This document shows positions 24,777-34,039 of a stretch of DNA of 64,000 bases, piece by piece; position 1 is the stretch's first letter; every line of letters begins with the position of its first letter. A program made the position numbers and the translations under genes. The notes below the pieces were generated by a model, which worked only from the letters and a program-made list of their open reading frames with translations, had not been told where the DNA came from and did not search any database. Where the stretch lies: NCBI RefSeq assembly GCF_029168945.1, contig NC_083607.1, forward strand, positions 13,844,001-13,908,000, read 5' to 3'. This stretch comes from Cannabis sativa (Eukaryota; Streptophyta; Magnoliopsida; Rosales; Cannabaceae).

Positions 24777-25231
24777 GAGCTTGTTTGGTTGTGTTTTCAG
24801 TTTTTAGTTTTTAAAATTGTGTTTTTAAAAGTGAGAATAGAAAACAGTTTTTTGTCATTTTAAAAATTTAAGGGTGTTTGGCACAAGTTTTTAAAAACTG
24901 TTTTTAGATTTTTTCTTACGAAAAAAAAAATCAATATTTTAGCACCATACCATAACATTAACCCATCCGAGTCTAGGTTCGGGTATGGTTTCACGTCTAG
25001 GATCCGAGTATGTGAGCAGAATATAAAATATAATATGTTAGACAAAAAAAATTGTTTTTGAAAATTGAAAACAGCATTTTGATGTTTTCTGTTTTCTAGT
25101 TTTTTAAAACTCAATTTTTAAAAAACAGTTTTGAAAATTTTTTGCCAAACGACTCCTATTAATTTTTAAAAACTGTTTTTTTTTTTAAAAAAACTGAAAA
25201 CAGTTTTTAAGTTGTGAAGCCAAACAACCCC
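24777..25231. mobile_element. Tourist-like (PIF/Harbinger) MITE, TSD TAA
   Basis: A 455-bp AT-rich insertion with imperfect terminal inverted repeats (GAGCTTGTTTGGTTGTG at the left; reverse complement of the right end GGGGTTGTTTGGCTTCAC). It is flanked by TAA at 24774-24776 and 25232-25234. Removing it restores the reading frame of the integrase. No transposase ORF. The centre holds a tract reading GAGTCTAGGTTCGGG (24967-24981) like that in the intron repeat at 35223-35545. Confidence 0.8.
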
Positions 25232-25234
25232 TAA

Positions 25235-27283
25235 ACGTCCCAATGTAAGTCATTTTCATGTTTTTTGATGTGTTTGTTCTGTTTCTAGAGATTGAGCATA
25301 TTGGTAAATTTGATGCTAAAAGTGATGTTGGTGTTTTTATTGGATATTCCTTAAATAGTAGAGCTTATCATGTTTACAACATGAGAACTCAAACTATTTT
25401 GGAATCAGCCAATGTGGTTGTTGATGATTTTAAAGATTTTTTTAGAATTTTCCACAGAAGCCGAGATAGATAGCTTTATGGATACTCCACCAGAAGCAGC
25501 AAAAGTAGATTCTGATGTAGCAGAACTCGTTTTTGACGACGCAAATGACGAATCTGCTGCTGCAACTGATACAGGAGAACCAGAACTTGTCTCAACTCAT
25601 CCAAACATCATCACTGATTCTATCCAGAAGGAACCAAGCACCAGAGTTAAACTGAATCATCCAAAAGAGCTCATTCTTGTAAATCTTGAAGAAAGCATGG
25701 TAACCCGAAGAAGGTATGTTAATTTAATTAGCTTTCTTTGTTTTGTCTCACAATTTGAACCAAAAAATGTGAAGGAAGCCATGACTTTTGAAGAATGGCT
25801 TAATGCAATGCAAGAGGAACTCAATCAATTTGTTCGCAACAAGGTTTGGATTTTGGTTCGAAGACCAAAAGGTATCAATGTGATTGGGACAAAGTGGATT
25901 TTTAAAAATAAAAGTGATGAATTCGGTACAATTATGAGGAACAAGGCTAGATTGGTGGCACAAGGGTACACACAAGTAGAAGGTATTGATTTTGATGAAA
26001 CTTTTGCTCTTGTTGCAAGATTAGAATCAATTCGTTTACTCGTGTGTATTGCTTGTATTCTTGATATTAAATTGTTCCAAATGGATGTGAAATCTGCCTT
26101 CTTGAATGGTATTCTGAGTGAGGAAGTTTATGTTGAACAACCAAAAGGATTCGAAGATCCTTAGTTTCCAGACCATGTGTACAAACTTGAAAAAGCTTTG
26201 TATGGTCTGAAACAAGCTCCTCGTGCATGGTATGAAAGATCAACTCAATTTTTAATTTCTCATGATTATCAAAGAGATAGTGTGGATAAAACTCTTTTCA
26301 TCAAGCATATAAAATCTAATTTTAGCATTGCTCAAATCTATGTTGATGATATAGTTTTTGGTTCTACATCTAACCATGAAGTGCAGGTGTTTGTTGATCA
26401 AATGAAAAGTGAGTTTAAAATGAGCATGGTTGGTGAGCTTACTTTCTTTTTGGGTCTTCAAGTCAGAAAAATGGAAGGAGGTACATTTGTATCTCAAAGT
26501 AAGTATGCTAAGAACCTTGTCAAGAAGTTTGGTCTTGAGTCGGCTAAGCAGGTAAGTAATCCTATGAGCACCACTTTGAAATTGACAAATGATGAGAAAG
26601 GAGTGAAGGTAGACACTACTCTTTATCGTAGTATGATTGGTAGTCTATTGTATTTAACTGCTAGTTGTCCTGATATTTTTTATAGTGTGGGAGTTTGTGC
26701 TAGATATCAAAGTAATCCTATGGAATCTCATGTATCTACTGTAAAAAGGATTATTCGATATGTTAATAGCATTCTCGATTATGGAATTTGGTATTCTAAA
26801 GATACTAATTCTAACTTAGCTTGTTTTAGTGATGCAGATTGGGCAGGCAATGCTGATGATCGAAAAAGTACAAGTGGAGGTTGTTTCTTTCTTGGAAATA
26901 ATTTAGTTTCTTGGCACAGTAAGAAACAAAATTCTATTTCCTTGTCCACAGCTGAAGCTGAGTACATTGCTGCTGGTAGTTGTTGTACTCAATTGCTATG
27001 GTTAAAACAAATGTTGATTGACTATGGATTTGAATTGGGTGTTTTAACTATCTTTTATGATAACACTAGTGCTATAAATATTTCCAAAAATCATGTTCAA
27101 CATTCTAGAACAAAACACCTTGATATAAGGCATCACTTTATCAGGGAACTTGTTGAAAATATATAAATCTTTGCAATTAGAATATGTTGATACTGAAAAA
27201 CAATTAGCTGATATTTTCACCAAGGCCCTAGACTCAAGTCGCTTTGACTCCCTCAGAAAATCTTTGGGAGTTTGCATTGTCTA
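25235..27283 (+). pseudogene. Sirevirus pol, C-terminal part: integrase tail, reverse transcriptase, RNase H
   Basis: Continues from the MITE with the integrase tail (HIGKFDAKSDVGVFIGYS, 25290-25350). [35 protein letters not shown] and the catalytic YVDD at about 26338-26350. RNase H: SDADWAGNADDRKSTSG and LSTAEAEYIA, ending in ADIFTKALDSS near 27200-27240. Breaks: a frame change near 25412-25470, an in-frame TAG at 26162 in front of FPDHVYKLEKALYGLKQ, and a frameshift at about 27150-27166. RT and RNase H copy the RNA into DNA; their catalytic residues persist. Confidence 0.9.
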
Positions 27284-28471
27284 ATCTCTCTTATTTTTGT
27301 TTTTGTACAATATTGTTGAGTTATTCTTTACTAATTGCATCTAATCTTCTTTCATTCTAATTTGACAACTCATGTTTATGCTTTTGGATTATAATTAATT
27401 AGGATCTCATTCTTATCATACTTATTGAGGTTGAGTTAAAAGTTTCATGTTACTTCTTATATGTGTCTAGGATTACATAATGTTCTTATACAGAGTTGAG
27501 CGTATTTTGTTTCAGTTACTTGTCAGTCCCCTTGCTGGAATAGAGCTACCCATACTAAGGTGTGAAAGCCATCTTTTGAGTAAGCTGGAACACTGTAATT
27601 AGCAACTATGATGAGGATGCAGTACCATAGAAAAGGGCTACCTTAGTATGGTGTGATAGCATCCAGTTGCGGGATCAAATTGAAAAAGGCGAAAATGAAA
27701 AATCTTGCCAAGGACAATGATCCTATTTTCACTGCACAAACTTATGTCTAACAAGTGTGTATAAGTTTGTAAGTCTCCTCTACTAAAATAAAAAATCCCG
27801 GTTCACATTTTGTTTGTAACATGCATATCTTTTTCCTCAACATCTACTAAGTATGGTTTGTTCTTGAGATACTAATTAGTTATTCTCTTTTGAAAGCATA
27901 ACATGTATACTTGTCTTTTGTGATGAATTTTGATTAGTTGTTTTGGAATATCTTATATTTATTGTACAAATTTTATTTTGTTTTGTATTATTTTTGATTT
28001 TTCAAAAATAAAAAAAATAATAATTGATAAGAGAGGGAGGCGTTGGTGACTTGAATCATGAGCTAAGAAAATTTTTGTTCTTTGTTTGGTAAGTTTCTAC
28101 ATTTTCTCTAAATTGATTTATTTTGACAAGTTACCTTTTAAAGTTTAATTTCATATCCATTGTATTTTGTCATTGATATTGAAGATTTTCTTAAATTGCC
28201 TATTTTTGGGAAATATTTTGGGTATTCTAGTTTTCTTTTATTTTTTTAAAAAAATTGGTGTGTGTGTGTGTGTGTGTGTGTGGGGGGGGGGGTGGGTTTC
28301 TTTGTTGTCGTGGGCAGGCGGTTACTTATTTTTGAAATTGGTTTCCTTTTGTGCTCCATCCTTTCATGTTTATTTAAACCAATTTTCCTTGTCATTTATT
28401 CTCACCACCTACCCGATTCTTTTTCTTTGTTTTCTTGCTTCTTTGTTGTTCATTCATTCTTTCAGATCACC
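27284..28471 (+). other. Non-coding spacer between Sirevirus pol and envelope-like ORF
   Basis: No supported ORF. It contains a GT microsatellite followed by a G run (about 28258-28292). Such a spacer is usual in Sireviruses before the extra ORF. Confidence 0.6.
28258..28292 (+). repeat. (TG)n microsatellite and G run
   Basis: About twelve TG units are followed by about ten G. Short ORFs reading through it are artefacts. Confidence 0.9.
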
Positions 28472-30648
28472 ATGGCTAAAACAAAGAACTTAAGGCAACC
28501 AAAACGGGTGGAAGAATCTTATGCTACTCCTTCCAATGCTCCTCCTGTTGCTCCAATTTTGCTGCCTGCTGCTGCAACTGCTTCAAACCCATGAGATTCA
28601 TCACTTCCTCAGCGTGAATCTTAGCTCGTGAAGCCCAAGCCAAAAATAATTCCTAAACAAGTGGTTAGAAAATCTGTGCGACCCTACAAATGTTGGACTT
28701 CATCGTCTTCATCTTCGAAGGGGTCCCATCCACCTACTATCGCATCACCTCCTGCTGCATCAGGGAAGGGAGTTGTTACATCAACTCCAACAGGTCCTTC
28801 CACTCGTACTCGTGCCCAGCAAGCATCTATCAAGAAGGAACTTCGCATGAAACGAAGCCATGACAAACCAGCTCCTCCAGCCAAGAAGCTGAAATTGAAC
28901 CCTCTCTCAGTTTCTTCAAGTTCTGAAGAAGAAGAACCCATGGAGGATCCCTCTGTTGATTCTGAGACCAAATCCGAGTCTCTCCATTCTGAAAAAGAGA
29001 TTCCTGAAGATACTGTAACTCAGACATTACTCAATAGAGGTGCAAGGTTTACAGAAGTACTGAAACAACCACAATATGCACCACTTCCAATTGAAAAACA
29101 AATTCTAGTCATTTATGCAGCTGTCAATGGATTCTGTGATCGAATGCCACTAGACAGAATTTCTCAATATGAGAAAGCCATTCTAAGTAGTGTAAAACCT
29201 GAATTACTACAATCCCTTTTAGAAAAAGGTGGGTTAACTAATGAAAGAAAGATGGAACTAGATGCATTCTTAAAAGAAAACGCTTTGCCGGGCTGGGCTA
29301 TCTGAAATAAGCGGTAATTTTGTCAGTCCTAATACCATGCGAAGCGCGTGATCATTCCTAATGCCCGGAGGAGTCTATTCCTATTCCTGCTAACTGACCG
29401 GCTTACTTGCTGGCTTCCTTCCTATTACCAGGCCTGCTTACTTGGTGTACCAGAAGTGGTTACGGTGACTTGCCTCTTTCCTTTTGCTTGTGTTGTGCCA
29501 GTTGAAGTGAAGGGCTTGCTACTCCAACTCAAGTAAGATTAGATAAATAGACATTGGAGTCTCCTTTGACAATGAAGACACTGAACTCGAACCCGAGTCT
29601 CCTTTGCCCAAATCTGCTCCAGCACCTCCTCAAGCATCTTCAGCAACCAAGGCATCTGCGGCTGCCAAGGGCAAGCAGCCTATGAAGAGTTCATCACCTG
29701 GTAATATCTCTCCATCTCAAGCTGTCAATTCCAGATTTTACTTTCGTGATAATGAGCGTAATTGGAATATTTATGCTATCCGAAAGTTTGAAAGTGAAAG
29801 GAATTATGATTTGCATGCTCATAGGGTCTATGGTATTGTTAAGTTTGTTTAATACCATCAATAGAAAAATACTCTCACTGGTTTTGAAGGGTATATTGAA
29901 AATATTGTCAAAGAATTTTATGCCAATTTGACTAATGACATGCTTGACGAGAATTCTGATATTTTTGGTAAAGTTTATGTTTGGGGGCATTGGTTTCTTT
30001 TACTGTCAAGGACATTGCAGTGGCTTTGCAATTACCCGAAGGTGTGCCTAATGCGATCATGTCTATGGATCGCCATTTGATGCTCACTGAACTTACTGGT
30101 GCACGGGCTGAATGGAAATCTGGGGAGAGTCTTCGAATTACACATCTCACCTATGCTCATGCATCACTCATGAGGTTTGCTCTTAGCAATTGGCTTCCAA
30201 ATTCCAACAAAACCGTGATGTCTCAAGATTTGGCATCCTTTCTTTTTCGAATCACCTCAGGGGCATCCATTGATCTGGCTTCTTCAATCTTGGATCAAAT
30301 TGTTTCTTTTCAGAGAGGTAAAAAAGCAAACTCATAAGCTTGTGTTTCCTAATTTAATCTATAAAATTTTGTCTTTTTCAGAAAGAAGTGACCCAATCTC
30401 ATGAAACACTTGAGCCTCCCCTGACTGACACCATTTTCCAACCCTCAGAGTATTTTGATGGAGCTTTTCCCAAGCGTCCTAAAGCTGGTGTTGCTGCTGC
30501 TGGTGCAAGTTTTAGTTCTGCTCCTGCAGATGTCCAGGAAGTCAAAAACGAGGTTCAACTGGTGAACAATTGTCCTGCGGCCATGGAGGAGGTTCAGCAA
30601 GAGATGTCCAAGCAGCTGTCCTCTTTGATCAAGCTCTATGGGGGATAA
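28472..30648 (+). pseudogene. Sirevirus envelope-like / accessory ORF (broken)
   Basis: Begins with ATG at 28472 (MAKTKNLRQPKR) after a pyrimidine-rich leader. A proline-, serine- and lysine-rich first part is interrupted by in-frame TGA (28592) and TAG (28622), then runs to TGA at 29303. After about 300 bp of unrelated-looking sequence, protein resumes (29604-29850 FYFRDNERNWNIYA-like, 29900-30335 ALQLPEGVPNAI and FALSNWLPNS). A last segment, 30388-30648, ends in a coiled stretch (EEVQQEMSKQLSSLIKLYGG). Frame changes near 29850, 29975 and 30320. Such ORFs downstream of pol are called envelope-like in Sireviruses; a true envelope role is unproven. I see no clear signal peptide. Confidence 0.75.
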
Positions 30649-30726
30649 GTTTCCTTTCTTTTTTATGTTTTTGTTAGACATATTTCTATATTTTCTTGTC
30701 TTTTTGTCTTTGGCCCTTAGATAAAC

Positions 30727-30935
30727 AAAAAGGGGGAGTAATACTTTGTTTTTAACTGCAACTCTGGACCCTTTTTCCAGGGGGAGTTGTGTTAAAGTTA
30801 GCATGATATTTTGTTGTTTTTGGTTTTTGATTGTCTTACTCAGGGGGAGTTGTAATTTGCTCTTGCTAATTTTAATTTACAGGTACTTATTTGTTAAAAA
30901 ATATTTTGTTCATTTAAAGTGCCAAAGGGGGAGAC
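30727..30935 (+). other. Cluster of four polypurine tracts
   Basis: AGGGGGAG occurs at 30731-30738, 30779-30786, 30842-30849 and 30926-30933. The last (AAAGGGGGAGAC, 30924-30935) directly touches the 3' LTR and is the expected plus-strand primer. The upstream copies may act as additional primers. Repeated tracts are a known Sirevirus trait. Confidence 0.85.
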
Positions 30936-32006
30936 TGTAAAGTTCTTTTTTGGTAAGTTAGATGCCAAAATATTTTTTCTTTTATGGTAAGATATGTTTG
31001 CTTTTATACCCGATTGTCTTACCTTGTATATTCGGTTTTTATTACTTTTTTCTATGTTAGGAAAGATGCATTTTTCAACTGATCCTTTCTTGTATGGAAA
31101 CATCTTGTAAGAGAAGCAATTCTCTTATGGAAAGTTAGTTTTTAAAGGAAACTTTGATTATTGCATTTTCTTTATTGAATTTGATTGTGTCTTGATACAA
31201 TCAGAATATATAATCTGTTTATGGCAAGAATCAATACTTAATAGAAGATCGGACCCGATTATAGCAAGTTTCCTTTATTTTCTAATCTGATTTGCTGCGT
31301 CAGATCCCGATTCTGATGCTGCAGATCGTGTTTATCTTTTTCGATATTGTGATTGTCTCTAAGGTTTCTATGGTCTATAAATAGAACCTAGAGAGCAGTC
31401 ATTCGAATCAACTCTTCTAGTATTCATGTTTTGCATTTTTCTTATTTGTGAGAAGAGAGTCTTTGTTATGTGAGAACCTAGTTGTTCATCTAGGTTCTAG
31501 TGTTTTATATATCAGTTCTTACTCTGTCTTAAAGTTTGTTAGAACGACTTGACTGAACAAGAGAGTGGTCTTCGGGAGAAGACTTGTTGAAGCCTTACTT
31601 CGGGAGGAAGTAAGCACTCACACTTCAAAGACGAGGGGAGTTCGGGCTTGAAGGTGTTTCAGAAGTTAGATTCATAAAGTGCAATACAAAGGATTGCGGC
31701 AATAATTTAGGAGTCTAAACTTGTATAAGTCAATTGTCTTTGTAATTGTTGATACATTATTAATTGATTTCATTCTCTGGGCGTGGCCCCGTGGACTAGG
31801 AGTGTTCGAAACAACACTGATACCACGTACAAATCTCTTGTGTCAAGTTATTTAATTTTCTGCAATTATTTTTATATTCTGTCTGTTCTGTTTTGTCGCT
31901 GCAAAACTGGTCTCTGCAGTATCAGAATTATATTCTGCTTCTGCAGACGTATACAGTTTTATATTTTCGTGTATATTATTGACATTTGCAAAAACTCAAT
32001 TTTTCA
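30936..32006 (+). repeat. Sirevirus 3' LTR
   Basis: 1071 bp, a direct repeat of 17025-18105, with its TATA box at 31375-31384. It is followed by the CTTCT duplication. Confidence 0.93.
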
Positions 32007-32011
32007 CTTCT

Positions 32012-32269
32012 CTTCATCTTTACAATTCTCTATTTTATGTATATTTATGCTATAGAGTTGTAATATTATTTAATCATTATTTTGTCCTTGTATTATTCTT
32101 GTCAGAGAGTTGTATTTCTCGGTTATTTTTATTGAAGCACAATAATTTCCAACATCTCTCTTTACGCAGTTCGTGAGGGGCAAAAGTTTGATTCCACTTG
32201 AGTTGTGACTTAGACAATTGACACCTCGTTTCGATTGAGTCGTGTTTCATACTTATCTTAAGAGCAGTA
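32012..32269. other. Gene-free flank
   Basis: Right flank of the Sirevirus insertion. No gene or repeat is recognised. Confidence 0.5.
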
Positions 32270-33250
32270 GTGTTCATCTAATCCAATCCACATTATTTCG
32301 CTCATAGTGCATCTGATCTGCATAAGTACGGATTTTATATTTTAGATCCAATCAAATCCGCACAATAGCTCAAATCAAATCCAATTCAATTTGCAAAGTC
32401 CGGATTGGATTAATTATTTTGGATTGGTTACTTTTTTAATATTTATTAAAAAATATATTTTTTTTTTTCACATAGCTAACAACAAAATAAAATAAATTAT
32501 TGTTCTTTTATGTCTGCAACAACAAATTAAAATAAATAAAATAACAAATTCAAAGAAAGAAAAAAAAAATGTATATAAAAAAAATAATTAATTTTGTTTT
32601 AAATTTATATTTCCCATATAATAATGGAATATAAATTAAATCTATTAAATTTTGAAATATATTTATATCATGTGTATTATATTCTTATATTACCATTTTT
32701 TGTATTAAAATATTAATTGCATATATATATATATATATATTTTTTTTTTGAATCAGCATATATAATGTTATAAAATATATGTAAATGTGTAGATTGAATT
32801 AAATCAGTTACTTTTACATATCAATCAAAATCTAATTCGTATAAGTGCAAATTTTGAATTTTTCAATCCAATCCATTCTGCATAAGTGCGAATATCCACA
32901 CTTTCTTTTTTTTTTTGAAAAAGAGAAAAGATCCTTTTGTCATTGACAGGATCCTTCCCGATAAGTATTAGAAGCCTCCCTTGTGGTGGGAGAAAACCAT
33001 GGTTACAATTAATACCAAAACATGACTTCTAGGGCCAAAGTACACCCCACTTTGCCTTAGAAAAACAGAGAGAGAGAAGAGGATAGATACAAACATCTAC
33101 AACCCCTATACAAAAGTTTTCCATTCTCTACACAAGTCTAAAAAGGATAGGTCCTCAAAGTGTTTAGTTCTAAAGACCCAAGAATATCCACACTTTCTAA
33201 ATTGTATTGGATCGTACAAATTAAATTAGATCGAATATTTTGTGATGATA
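32270..33250. repeat. Probable non-autonomous DNA element rich in TCCAATCC words
   Basis: Words such as CTAATCCAATCCACATTA (left, about 32278) recur in both orientations: GTCCGGATTGGATTAA near 32399, CAATCCAATCCATTCTGC near 32866, and TTGTATTGGATCG near 33202. ATAAGTGCGGAT-like words repeat too. This is the look of a common plant MITE type. The ends and target duplication are not clear. It is interrupted by the LINE tail at 32907-33181. No ORF. Confidence 0.4.
32907..33181 (-). mobile_element. 5'-truncated LINE (or other poly-A retroposon) 3' end, 17-bp TSD
   Basis: A 275-bp insert with a T-run at its left end (the poly-A tail read on the minus strand). It is flanked by perfect 17-bp direct repeats GAATATCCACACTTTCT (32890-32906 and 33182-33198). 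Variable-length long target duplications and a poly-A tail are the hallmarks of target-primed reverse transcription. No coding sequence remains, so it is 3' UTR only. It could also be a SINE, but I see no tRNA-like promoter. Confidence 0.82.
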
Positions 33251-33259
33251 ATGCATTGA

Positions 33260-34039
33260 AAGAGCATAGAATAAGTCCAAAATTCAGACTTTACATTGTT
33301 TTTGAACAAAGAAAATAACACAACCCATAACCAAAGCAAACAAAGAATCTTAATTACTTCTTTTTGTTTTTAAGGTTACTATAAACGCTTACAACTGTTG
33401 TTAGTGTTGTGTTGGTGAGAGGTAGAGGGTGATTCCCTCTTTTGTACAAAAAAGTTATCAACAGTTGCAGTTAAATCAAAGTGGTTTGATCACAATTACA
33501 ATTAGACTCAGATCAGCCATTGACAAGGACCAAAGCTTATCATCAAGCTCCTTACTTGGACTGGTGTTTGAAAGGATCCGTTTCTCCTACTTGACAGTAT
33601 AAGTATAACCTTTATGCACAGTATATTTGAAAAGGACTGGAAAGACATCTTCACACATTGGTAGCAACGCCGACCCCTTAGCCCTACCATGCCCAATGCA
33701 AAACCCCAAGATTGAGAGCTAACAAACTTCATTTTGACTGTGATTCGGCAGCAACAGAAAACTTGCTGGAAGTACGGAAACGAAGGCCGGTTCCTATGTG
33801 TCCTGATGTAGGACAAATCCAGCAGAAGATGTTTGGACCTAGTACCTGAAGAGTACTCAACGATTAATTCAGCTCATGAAACTCAGATCAGAAGCTTTAT
33901 AGAAGGGCATATAAGTTTATGTAACACTTGTTTTATAAAATTAAGAATGACTACAAATTATACAAATGTAAATACACATTAAATAAGTTGGGACCAAAGT
34001 TAGCCCCTGCAAGGTAACACAAACATTTCACTGCAAACG
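33260..34039. other. 3' flank and probable 3' UTR of the S-acyltransferase gene
   Basis: It lies downstream (minus strand) of the stop proposed at 34040. ORF 33508-33816 (minus) has no recognisable domain. An alternative last exon could lie here but I could not find the conserved LGPN...CPT motif of the family. Confidence 0.4.

Larger units (their letters stand above)
17025..32006 (+). mobile_element. Sirevirus-type Copia retrotransposon with envelope-like ORF, TSD CTTCT
   Basis: LTRs at 17025-18105 and 30936-32006 begin TGTAAAG and end TTTTCA. The target duplication CTTCT is at 17020-17024 and 32007-32011. Order inside: Met primer site, gag with zinc knuckle, protease, integrase, RT, RNase H, long spacer, envelope-like ORF, a series of AGGGGGAG tracts, LTR. 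This order and the extra ORF are the marks of the Sirevirus (SIRE/Maximus) lineage. The element is interrupted by nested solo LTRs (20477-24257) and a MITE (24777-25231). Without these, its length would be about 10.7 kb, typical of the lineage. Several stops and frameshifts make it inactive. Confidence 0.93.

Noticed and set aside
28167..28493. Plus-strand ORF with a CVCVCV stretch
   Set aside because: Translation of the TG microsatellite.
30317..30381. Possible intron (GT...TTTTTCAG) in the envelope-like ORF
   Set aside because: Joining it does not keep the frame, while reading through in another frame gives plausible protein; a frameshift explains it better.
33508..33816. Candidate last exon of the S-acyltransferase
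   Set aside because: No acceptor in the right phase gives the conserved C-terminal motif; the translation has no family match.
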